Below the pieces are notes generated by a model. That model searched no databases, had not been told where the DNA came from, and was given only the letters and a program-made list of their open reading frames with translations. From CAYGWP01 sp964353455 (GTDB lineage: Bacteria > Planctomycetota > Phycisphaerae > FEN-1346), in the NCBI GenBank assembly GCA_964353455.1, contig CAYGWP010000064.1:1-12002 (forward strand): 12,002 nt of DNA. Direction: 5' to 3'. The position numbers and the translations under genes are program-made. This document shows, in pieces, positions 6,419 to 12,002 of the stretch (positions are counted from its first letter, which is position 1; each line of letters starts with the position of its first letter).

Positions 6419-6570
6419 ATACAAGGTTGCGGGATAGAAGGAGGATCCAACAAGCGCACCTCAGCCAATCGCTCCCACACACACGCACCGGGTAACACCG
6501 GCGCGGGGAACAGCGAGGTGTGAAAACTCGGACCTTGGCGCGGGTTTAGCAACGTCTATCCCCGCAACAC

Positions 6571-6610
6571 GGGCAGGGCCTCCCCTCCAGGTCCTGCCCA
6601 CTTTTTTTTT
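6571..6610 (+). terminator. Intrinsic (Rho-independent) terminator
   Basis: GGGCAGGGCCT (6571-6581) pairs with AGGTCCTGCCC (6589-6599) to give an 11-bp stem including one G-U. It has a 7-nt loop and is followed by AC and nine T residues (6602-6610). Polarity is clearly plus strand. No plus-strand protein gene lies upstream, so it must end the putative RNA. It also insulates the ARPP-1 gene, which starts 168 bp later. Confidence 0.88.
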
Positions 6611-6654
6611 GCGCGCGTGTCGTCATGGCGAAAGTGTGACCCCGCCAGGAGTGC

Positions 6655-6674
6655 CCGCGGGCTTACGCCCGCGG
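6655..6674. repeat. Small REP-like palindrome CCGCGGGC-TTAC-GCCCGCGG
   Basis: A perfect 8-bp inverted repeat with a TTAC loop lies between the terminator at 6610 and the ARPP-1 gene. Lack of a T-tract argues against termination. It could be a REP-type element or form a hairpin in the 5' leader of the downstream mRNA. Confidence 0.5.
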
Positions 6675-6777
6675 CGCGCAGGGTCCAATTCGCCGCCTCG
6701 CCGCTTTCGTGGAACCCATTCCTCGGCACGGCGTCTAACCCATCAGACAGAGGAGTCGCACAGGAGGAGGACAAGCC

Positions 6778-7932
6778 ATGACGGGTCGATCAATCGGTCG
6801 CGTCGGATGGCTCGCGGTCGCCTGCATCGCGGTGCTCGCTGGGGCTGCGTGCGCATCCTACATTCAAGAGGAATTCCAAGGGACCCCGCAGCAGCGGCCG
6901 CCGATCATCCACGCACGTCCTGGACCCATGCCCCCGCCCTCGGCCCACGTGCCGGAACTCGCGCGGTACCTTGACCGGCTGGAACTCCGCCGGCCCCTGG
7001 TGTGCGGACGACTGGCGGTCTTCCCGGTTGTTCGGGGCGGCAGCGTCCTCGGCGGCAACTGGCTGACGATGGACACCGCCCTGGCGCGCGGCGTGCTCGT
7101 GGTCACCGAGAAGGAGAGCGGGAGCGTTCCGATAGTCTGGGTCGAGAACCGCAGCCGCACCGACTACGTCCTTCTCATGGCCGGCGAGGTGGTGTCGGGC
7201 GGCAAGCAGACCCGCACGTTCCGGCAGGACGTGATCCTTGCACCCGGCCAGCGGCTGGAGGTCGGCGTTTTTTGCGTCGAGGCCCACCGCTGGAGCGGCG
7301 GCGGGGGCTTCCAGTCGAGCGGCGTCCTCGTGCCGCAGTCGATTCAGCAGCAGATGAGGAAGGGCGCGGACCAGGCCCAGGTCTGGTCGGAGGTCGCCCG
7401 CAGCAATGCCGCGCTAGGCGCACAAAGCCCCACCGGGAGCATCGAGGCGGGCCTCGGCGCACCGGCCGTCCGGAGGGAACTGGACGGCGTGCGGCGGCTG
7501 ATCGTGCCGGAGTGCCCGCGGGAGGCCACCGGCTACATCTTCGTGGACCGGTACGGTTCGCGCGGCATAGGCGCGGAGTTCTTCGGCCGGTCGGACTTTG
7601 CGGCGGCCATGCTCCCCAAACTCATTGATGCCTACGCGGTTGACCTGGTGGTCCAGACCGGCAGCGACCGCGCTACCGGCATTGCGATGCCCGACGATGC
7701 AGCCCGCAATTTTCTGGATCGGATCCGGCGGGCGGGAAGTTACCGCGACGGCACGCCCGGCAGCGGCGTGGGGATCACGATGAGGGCGGCGGGCCTCGTT
7801 GGCAGCGGCGTGGGTTTCGGCAACGACATGGTGCACTTCGGGTGCCAGGTCGAAGACCGCATCCTGCCGCCGCCTGTGCCGATGCCGATGCCGTACCTTA
7901 GAAACGGCCCTGCGCCGGGCGGCATTGAGTAA
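6778..7932 (+). CDS. Exported ARPP-1 (DUF6569-like) family protein
   Basis: Residues 1-26 are a signal peptide (R4/R8, hydrophobic LAVACIAVLAGAA, cleavage site after A24-C25-A26). A cysteine at 25 is poorly placed for a lipobox, so a soluble periplasmic or secreted product is more likely than a lipoprotein. The body matches what I recall of the ARPP-1 domain: GGNWLT...ALARGVLVVTEK, then VENRS...VLLMAGEVVSGGKQTR (K143, Q144, R146), the second half VFCVEAHRW (C166, E168, W172), and a Q..VW helix near 205. The C-terminal region ends in a Pro-rich tail with no membrane anchor. The molecular function of this family is not established. The start is supported by a strong AGGAGGAGG at 6762-6770. It is followed after 103 bp by the VIT-VWA gene on the same strand; both products are exported and may cooperate. 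Confidence 0.85.
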   Translation: MTGRSIGRVGWLAVACIAVLAGAACASYIQEEFQGTPQQRPPIIHARPGPMPPPSAHVPELARYLDRLELRRPLVCGRLAVFPVVRGGSVLGGNWLTMDTALARGVLVVTEKESGSVPIVWVENRSRTDYVLLMAGEVVSGGKQTRTFRQDVILAPGQRLEVGVFCVEAHRWSGGGGFQSSGVLVPQSIQQQMRKGADQAQVWSEVARSNAALGAQSPTGSIEAGLGAPAVRRELDGVRRLIVPECPREATGYIFVDRYGSRGIGAEFFGRSDFAAAMLPKLIDAYAVDLVVQTGSDRATGIAMPDDAARNFLDRIRRAGSYRDGTPGSGVGITMRAAGLVGSGVGFGNDMVHFGCQVEDRILPPPVPMPMPYLRNGPAPGGIE

Positions 7933-7943
7933 CGTACAGAGGC

Positions 7944-7966
7944 CACGGCCGGGCAAGCCGGCCGTG
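7944..7966. repeat. REP-like palindrome CACGGCCGG-GCAAG-CCGGCCGTG
   Basis: A perfect 9-bp inverted repeat with a GCAAG loop starts 12 bases after the ARPP-1 stop codon. A second small stem, CACAC/GTGTG (7968-7981), follows directly. No T-tract is present. It may stabilise the 3' end of the ARPP-1 mRNA or be a dispersed repeat copy. Confidence 0.55.
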
Positions 7967-8035
7967 CCACACCAGCGTGTGCGGCGGGCCGACGGCTCAG
8001 TATCAAGCGAGAGACGCCCAGAAAGGATGACTGTC

Positions 8036-10432
8036 ATGAAACTCGTGAGGATGTTGGCGGTGACGGTGGTCGTAGCGGCGGCGCTGGCCGCAGCGCATGA
8101 GGCTCGGGGCGCGGGGTTCCTTGTGCCGACTAGCGAGAGCATTCCGCCCCTGGCCATCAAGTACCTGAGGGTCGATACCACGATCGATAACCAGGTGGCC
8201 ACCACCCGCGTGGTCCAGGAGTTCCAGAACTCCACGAGCCAGAACCTGGAGTGCACGTACATCTTCCCCCTGCCGCGCGGGGCCGCCATCCGCGACTTCG
8301 CCATGTACATCGGCGGCAAGCGGATGAAGGGTGAACTGCTGGAGCGCGACCGTGCGCGCCAGGTCTATGAAGAGATCGTCCGCCGCACGCGCGACCCGGG
8401 CCTGCTGGAGTACATGGACGGCAGCATCCTGCGCCTGCGGATCTTCCCCGTGCCGGCCAACGGCACGCAGAAGGTGGAGATCGAGTACACCGAAGTCATT
8501 CCGGTGGATAACGGCTTGGCGGAGTACGTCTTCCCGCTGCGCGTGGGCGAGAAGGCATCCAAGACGCTCGATGACTTCACCGTGGCCGTGCGAATCCGCA
8601 GCGGCACGAAGATCAAGACCGTCTATAGCCCGACGCACGAGATCGGCGTGGCGCGGCCGTCGGACAATGAGGCCGTGGCGGGCCTGGAGACCCGCGGGGC
8701 GCTCCTGGACCGCGACTTCCACCTCTTCTACACGCTGAGCGATAAGGATTTCGGACTGACGCTCATGACCTACCGGCCGGACCCCGATAAGCCCGGCATG
8801 TTCCTCATCCTCATCAGCCCGCGTAGCGAGGTGAACGCCGACCAGCGCCCGCCGCGCGACGTCATACTCATCCTCGACACCTCCGGCTCGATGAAGGGCG
8901 AGAAGATCGAGCAGGCCAAGAAGGCCCTGAAGTTCTGCATCGACAACCTGGACCGGCGCGACCGGTTCGCCATTATCCAGTTCTCGACGATGGCCCAACC
9001 ATTCGCGCAGGGGTGGACCGATGCGACCGATGAGAACCGCAAGAAGGCGCACGAGTGGATCGACCAGTTCGAGGCGGCCGGCGGCACGAACATCGGCGAA
9101 GCGCTCCAGAAGGCGTTCGCACTCCCGCTCCAGGATGCCCGGCCCGCCACGGTCCTCTTCATCACCGACGGGCGGCCCACGGTCGATATCACCGACACCG
9201 AGGCCCTGATGAAACTCGTCAAGGAAGGCAACAAGAAGAACCTGCGGATCTTCACCTTCGGCGTCGGCGACGACGTGAACACGCACCTCCTGGACCGCAT
9301 GGCAAACGATGCCGGCGGCCTGCCGGAGTACGTCCGCCAGGGCGAGGCCATCGACGGAAAGGTCACACGCCTCTTCGCCAAGATGAGCCACCCGGTGCTT
9401 ACGGACATCTCGATTGACATCCCCGGCGTCAAGGTCACCGAGACGTACCCGCGGCAACTGCCGGACCTCTTCCGCGGGGCGCAGGTCGTGGTCCTCGGCT
9501 CGTACACGGGCGATGGGGACTCGGTCATCCGCCTGCGCGGCCGCGTCGGAGAGAAGAAGGAGGAATTCACATACGAGGGAACGTTCCCGAAGAAGACCAC
9601 CGAGCGGTCCTTCATCGGCGCCCTCTTCGCCCACCGCAAGATCGGGTACCTGCTTGACCAGATCCGCCTGCACGGCGAATCGAAGGAACTCAAGGACGAG
9701 GTCATCCGCCTCAGCCTGGCCTATGGCATCGAGACGCCGTACACCAGTTACCTGGTGCTTGAGAACGAGGCGCAGTACCGCCAGTACGGGATCACGATTC
9801 AGGGCGGCACGCAGTCGGGAGGCGGAACGGGCGGACCCGTGCCGCCGGTCGCCATGGCGCCTCTTGCGCGGCCTGACAGCAACGGGTCGCACCGGGCGGC
9901 TGAGCGGCTCCAGAGCGCATACGGGTTCGCAGTTCCCGCCGCGCCTTCGCGAGAGCCAGGCGTGCAGCCGCCAGCCAAGTCGTCAAGCGGGGCTGCGGGC
10001 GGGGCAACCGACATGGCCGGAATCAGCATTGATGCCGTCACGTTCGCAAAGGCCGACACAGGCGCCACCGCCGTCGATATCGCCCAGAAGATCAAGCAGT
10101 TGCGCGAGGCCCAGGGCGCACGCGACACCCGCGGGCGGCAGGCCGTCCAGGAAAAGGGCGGCCGCAGGTTCGTGAGTTATCGCGGCGTCTGGGTCGATGA
10201 GAAGTTCGACGGCTCGCAGCGGCTGGTGAAGGTCAAGTGGGGTTCGGAGGCGTTCTTCCGCCTGACACGCGACCGGGCCGAAATCCGGGACGCCTTCGCC
10301 CTCGGACAGCGAGTGGTGGTCGTGACGGCCCGCGGCCAGGCGGTGGCCATCGATGCCGACGAGGGGGCCGAGACGCTCAGCGATGCGGACCTGAAGACGC
10401 TCTTCACGGATTCACCTGCGCCGGGCAAGTAG
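8036..10432 (+). CDS. Exported VIT and von Willebrand factor A domain protein
   Basis: The 798-residue product starts at the ATG at 8036, with GAAAGGA at 8021-8027 as its ribosome site. The ATG at 8027 overlaps that site. A signal peptide covers residues 1 to about 24. Residues about 27-155 are a VIT domain (inter-alpha-trypsin-type) with TTRVVQEFQN, YIFPLPRGAAIRDF and RDRARQVYEE. Residues about 272-450 are a VWA domain with an intact metal-binding MIDAS: D281-T-S283-G-S285, T351 in GGTNIG, and D378 in FITDGRP. A beta-rich region and a helical segment (AHRKIGYLLDQIRLHGESKE, then ETPYTSYLVLE) follow. After a Gly/Pro-rich linker there is a C-terminal domain (about 680-798) containing GVWVDEKF. 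No LPXTG, sortase anchor or C-terminal membrane helix is seen, unlike sortase-linked VIT-VWA proteins. It probably binds protein ligands at the cell surface; the partner is unknown. Confidence 0.92.
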   Translation: MKLVRMLAVTVVVAAALAAAHEARGAGFLVPTSESIPPLAIKYLRVDTTIDNQVATTRVVQEFQNSTSQNLECTYIFPLPRGAAIRDFAMYIGGKRMKGELLERDRARQVYEEIVRRTRDPGLLEYMDGSILRLRIFPVPANGTQKVEIEYTEVIPVDNGLAEYVFPLRVGEKASKTLDDFTVAVRIRSGTKIKTVYSPTHEIGVARPSDNEAVAGLETRGALLDRDFHLFYTLSDKDFGLTLMTYRPDPDKPGMFLILISPRSEVNADQRPPRDVILILDTSGSMKGEKIEQAKKALKFCIDNLDRRDRFAIIQFSTMAQPFAQGWTDATDENRKKAHEWIDQFEAAGGTNIGEALQKAFALPLQDARPATVLFITDGRPTVDITDTEALMKLVKEGNKKNLRIFTFGVGDDVNTHLLDRMANDAGGLPEYVRQGEAIDGKVTRLFAKMSHPVLTDISIDIPGVKVTETYPRQLPDLFRGAQVVVLGSYTGDGDSVIRLRGRVGEKKEEFTYEGTFPKKTTERSFIGALFAHRKIGYLLDQIRLHGESKELKDEVIRLSLAYGIETPYTSYLVLENEAQYRQYGITIQGGTQSGGGTGGPVPPVAMAPLARPDSNGSHRAAERLQSAYGFAVPAAPSREPGVQPPAKSSSGAAGGATDMAGISIDAVTFAKADTGATAVDIAQKIKQLREAQGARDTRGRQAVQEKGGRRFVSYRGVWVDEKFDGSQRLVKVKWGSEAFFRLTRDRAEIRDAFALGQRVVVVTARGQAVAIDADEGAETLSDADLKTLFTDSPAPGK

Positions 10433-10458
10433 CGGCGCTGCCGCTCGCTCAATATCAG

Positions 10459-10528
10459 TTTAGCCGCGACTCGAAGAGGAGCGCGTGTGGCTGCCCGAAA
10501 ACGCGCTCCTCTTCGAGTCGCGGCTAAA
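10459..10528. repeat. Perfect 28-bp inverted repeat with 14-nt loop (REP/MITE-like)
   Basis: The arms 10459-10486 and 10501-10528 are perfectly complementary over 28 bp and carry the ends TTTAGCCGCG and CGCGGCTAAA. The loop is 10487-10500. It lies 27 bp after the VIT-VWA stop and 30 bp before the smpB promoter. It could terminate or protect the upstream mRNA, but no T-tract follows. The perfect arms suggest recent arrival or strong constraint. Its ends match those of the element downstream of smpB. Confidence 0.85.
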
Positions 10529-10557
10529 CATTCGCGGCGCCGGTGCTACGACGCGCG

Positions 10558-10586
10558 TTGCCGCCCGGCGTGCCGCCTGATATAAT
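10558..10586 (+). promoter_or_regulatory. smpB promoter, near-consensus sigma70
   Basis: TTGCCG (10558-10563), exactly 17 bp, then a perfect TATAAT (10581-10586). The A of the smpB ATG (10594) is the eighth base after the -10, where transcription normally begins. No ribosome-binding site is visible, so the mRNA is probably leaderless or carries at most a few leader bases. Confidence 0.8.
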
Positions 10587-10593
10587 CCGCCGC

Positions 10594-11058
10594 ATGCCGC
10601 CCGCGAGCCCCCGAGTCCGCAACAAGAAGGCCCGACACAACTTCACGATCCTCGAGACCGTGGAGGCGGGCCTAGTGCTGGAAGGCTCCGAGGTCAAGGC
10701 CCTCCGCGACGGCAAGTGCAACATTGACGATGCCTTCGCCCGCCTCAAGGGCGGCGAGTGCTTCCTCTACAACATGCACATCGGCCCCTACGAGCAGGCC
10801 GGCCAATTCGGGCACGACACCCGGCGGCCGCGCAAACTGCTCCTCAAGAAACGCGAGATCAACCGGTTCCTCGCGCGGGCCGTCGAAAAGGGCAGCACCC
10901 TCGTGCCGCTCTCGGTGTACTTCAAGCGCGGCTGGGCGAAGGTGGAACTGGGCGTGGCGCGCGGCAAACGCGAGTTCGACAAGCGCGAGGACCTGAGGCT
11001 CCGCGAAAGCCGCCGCGACATCGACCGCGAACTCGCCCGAAGGCGAAAGGGGCGGTGA
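10594..11058 (+). CDS. smpB: SsrA (tmRNA)-binding protein SmpB
   Basis: SmpB binds the tRNA-like part of tmRNA and delivers it to stalled ribosomes, starting trans-translation. The 154-residue product has the usual length and motifs: NKKARHNF near 10-17, EAGLVLEGSEVKALRDG (24-40), YNMHIGPYEQ, RPRKLLLKKREI (78-89), LVPLSVYFKRGWAKVELGVARGK, and FDKRED (128-133). A basic C-terminal tail (133-154, many Arg) is the part that reads the empty mRNA channel. The ATG at 10594 is chosen because the promoter -10 lies just upstream, which excludes the GTG at 10543. No tmRNA gene (ssrA) was found in this window. The gene is flanked on both sides by palindromic elements with common ends. Confidence 0.97.
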   Translation: MPPASPRVRNKKARHNFTILETVEAGLVLEGSEVKALRDGKCNIDDAFARLKGGECFLYNMHIGPYEQAGQFGHDTRRPRKLLLKKREINRFLARAVEKGSTLVPLSVYFKRGWAKVELGVARGKREFDKREDLRLRESRRDIDRELARRRKGR

Positions 11059-11064
11059 ATGAAT

Positions 11065-11123
11065 GTTAGCCGGTCGCCGCGGCGACCGCTGGCGCCCAGC
11101 GCCGCGCAAGCGCGGCGGCTAAC
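11065..11123. repeat. Compact cloverleaf-forming palindromic element
   Basis: Starting six bases after the smpB stop, GTTAGC (11065-11070) pairs with GCTAAC (11118-11123). The interior is packed with three hairpins: 11071-11088 (7 bp, CGCG loop), 11089-11099 (CTGG/CCAG, CGC loop) and 11101-11116 (7 bp, GCCGCGC/GCGCGGC). Almost every base is paired. The ends match the TTAGCCG/CGGCTAA of the element upstream of smpB. It is not a tRNA, since it lacks T-loop and acceptor features. It is probably a REP-family repeat, possibly serving as the smpB 3' end. Confidence 0.7.
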
Positions 11124-11213
11124 CCCACAATGCCTTCAAGTAGCCCTCAAGTAATGGCCGATTTTACTAGGGCCATGACAACGCTAACGATGCCACAAAC
11201 CGACGCCAATCCG

Positions 11214-12002
11214 ATGCCCGACGGCCTCGCGACACCCTTCGTCGCCGTCGCGCTCCCCATCGGCCTCGACCGCACCTTCACCTACGCCCTGCCGGAGCGC
11301 CTGCGCGGCAAACTCTGGGCCGGGCAACGCGTCACCGTCCCGTTCGGCAAGGGCAACCGGTTCCTCACCGGCTGGGTGGTCCAGGGCGTCGAGGCGACCG
11401 ACCTGGCGGAGGTAAAGGAAATCGTCGAGCCGGTCGATCCCGCGCCCCTCATGACCGAAGACCTCCTGGACCTGGCGATCTGGATGGCCCGCTACTACGC
11501 CACGCCCATCGGCTCCTGCCTGGAGGCCATCCTGCCTGCCGCCGTCAAGCAGAACGCGGGCTTCAAGACCGTTCAGGTCGTCGTCCGGACCGAGAAGCCC
11601 GAATCCGAGGTCGCGCGGATCCTCTCGAAGCAGCGCCGGGTCCTCGGCCACCTGGCCGAGGCGGGCGCCGCCGTCTCCCCGCGCGAACTCGCCCGACAGG
11701 CCGGATGCACCGTCGCCGTCATCAAGACCCTCGAAGAGAAGGGCCTCGTACGCATCGAGACCCGACAGGTCGAAGACCTCGCCCGCGACCTCTTCATTGA
11801 ACTTGATGAACCGAAGGCCATACACCTTACGCCCGAACAGGCGCTCGCGCTCCAGCGCATCAAGAACCTCGTCACCAGCGGCGAGTTCGGCGTCGTGCTC
11901 CTCAACGGCGTCACGGGCTCCGGAAAGACCGAAATCTACCTCCGGGCCATCGCCGACGTGGTTGCCGCAGGACAGCAGGCCATCGTCCTGGTGCCCGAGA
12001 TC
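11214..12002 (+). CDS. priA: Primosomal protein N' (replication restart helicase PriA), N-terminal 263 residues, cut by window edge
   Basis: PriA recognises abandoned replication forks and reloads the replicative helicase. The frame runs open to the window end. Residues about 8-105 are the 3'-DNA-binding domain, beginning VAVALPIGLDRTFTYALPE and including RYYATPIGSCLEAILPAA. Residues about 130-180 form a winged helix (SPRELARQAGCTVAVIKTLEEKGLV). Helicase lobe 1 follows with LTPEQALALQRI, the Walker A GVTGSGKT (232-239) and the motif LVPEI at the edge. The remaining helicase motifs and the zinc-binding cysteines are outside the window. In-frame ATGs also occur at 11130, 11154, 11175 and 11190. 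The 11214 start was chosen because family members begin a few residues before VAVALP and the upstream codons are unlike the rest. No clear ribosome site is seen. Confidence 0.95.
   Translation, partial: MPDGLATPFVAVALPIGLDRTFTYALPERLRGKLWAGQRVTVPFGKGNRFLTGWVVQGVEATDLAEVKEIVEPVDPAPLMTEDLLDLAIWMARYYATPIGSCLEAILPAAVKQNAGFKTVQVVVRTEKPESEVARILSKQRRVLGHLAEAGAAVSPRELARQAGCTVAVIKTLEEKGLVRIETRQVEDLARDLFIELDEPKAIHLTPEQALALQRIKNLVTSGEFGVVLLNGVTGSGKTEIYLRAIADVVAAGQQAIVLVPEI

Larger units (their letters stand above)
5917..6610 (+). ncRNA. Candidate large structured non-coding RNA, class unknown
   Basis: The roughly 1-kb gap 5728-6777 has no convincing protein gene but many paired segments, ending at a strong plus-strand terminator. 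Visible helices are: 5921-5928 with 5989-5996 (8 bp); 6027-6037 with 6088-6098 (11 bp, two G-U); and 6236-6249 with 6338-6351 (14 bp, one G-U). Others are 6367-6380 (5 bp closed by a GAAA tetraloop); 6426-6437 with 6556-6568 (12 bp, one bulged C); 6455-6462 with 6515-6522 (8 bp, one G-U); and 6485-6504 (CCGG stem). The G-U pairs would be A-C mismatches in a minus-strand transcript, so the plus strand is favoured. I looked for tmRNA, RNase P and SRP RNA signatures and found none. The 5' end is not determined; 6220-6610 is the better-supported core. Between 5741 and about 5916, probably the parA promoter region, I see nothing definite. Confidence 0.42.

Noticed and set aside
6246..6552. Two short minus-strand frames (80 and 74 codons)
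   Set aside because: They overlap each other and the helices of the putative RNA, have no ribosome sites, and show unconvincing composition.
5917..6610. tmRNA or RNase P RNA, considered because smpB is in the window
   Set aside because: No tag-peptide frame, no tRNA-like 3' end with T-loop, and no conserved RNase P P4 core could be found.
6778..6858. Lipoprotein signal in the ARPP-1 protein
   Set aside because: The residues before C25 (GAA) do not form a normal lipobox, while a signal peptidase I site (A24-C25-A26) fits well.
8003..9892. 629-codon minus-strand open frame
   Set aside because: Antisense to the VIT-VWA gene, whose MIDAS and VIT motifs are clear; Val/Arg/Asp-rich composition is typical of a shadow frame.

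Overview
The window looks like a chromosomal segment from a GC-rich Gram-negative bacterium, most plausibly a Planctomycetota/PVC-type lineage with an anaerobic lifestyle. This is inferred from the high-GC codon use, an oxygen-sensitive class III ribonucleotide reductase, an exported ARPP-1 protein next to a VIT/VWA protein, and several different palindromic repeats at gene junctions. No rRNA or tRNA marker is present, so the assignment is tentative.

Left part (1-5727, all minus strand). A dNTP-metabolism group reads, in transcription order, comEB-like dCMP deaminase (3076-2621), nrdR (2212-1688) and the 5' two thirds of nrdD (1545 to the window edge). A strong promoter with two NrdR-box-like sites at the classical 31-bp offset lies upstream of nrdR, which suggests autoregulated expression of nrdR-nrdD. 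Upstream of these genes is a two-gene unit: a ParA-family ATPase fused to an AMPK-beta/CBM48-like glycogen-binding domain (5727-4585), then an unrecognised 450-residue protein (4568-3216). That second protein looks like a degenerate MinD/ParA-type domain without a P-loop, joined to a further domain. An 89-bp inverted repeat separates this unit from comEB.

Middle (5728-6777). About 1 kb has no convincing protein gene. It contains many complementary segments and ends in a textbook plus-strand intrinsic terminator at 6571-6610. Several helices contain G-U pairs that work only in the plus-strand RNA. I interpret it as a candidate large structured non-coding RNA of unknown class.

Right part (6778-12002, all plus strand). 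An exported ARPP-1 (DUF6569-like) protein is followed by an exported VIT-VWA protein with an intact MIDAS metal site. Next come smpB, driven by a near-consensus promoter placed so that the mRNA would be leaderless, and the N-terminal third of priA, cut by the window edge. smpB sits between two palindromic elements with the same TTAGCCG/CGGCTAA ends, one a 28-bp perfect hairpin and the other a compact cloverleaf.

The items most worth following up are the ParA-CBM48 fusion with its pseudo-ATPase-like partner, and the structured RNA locus beside it.
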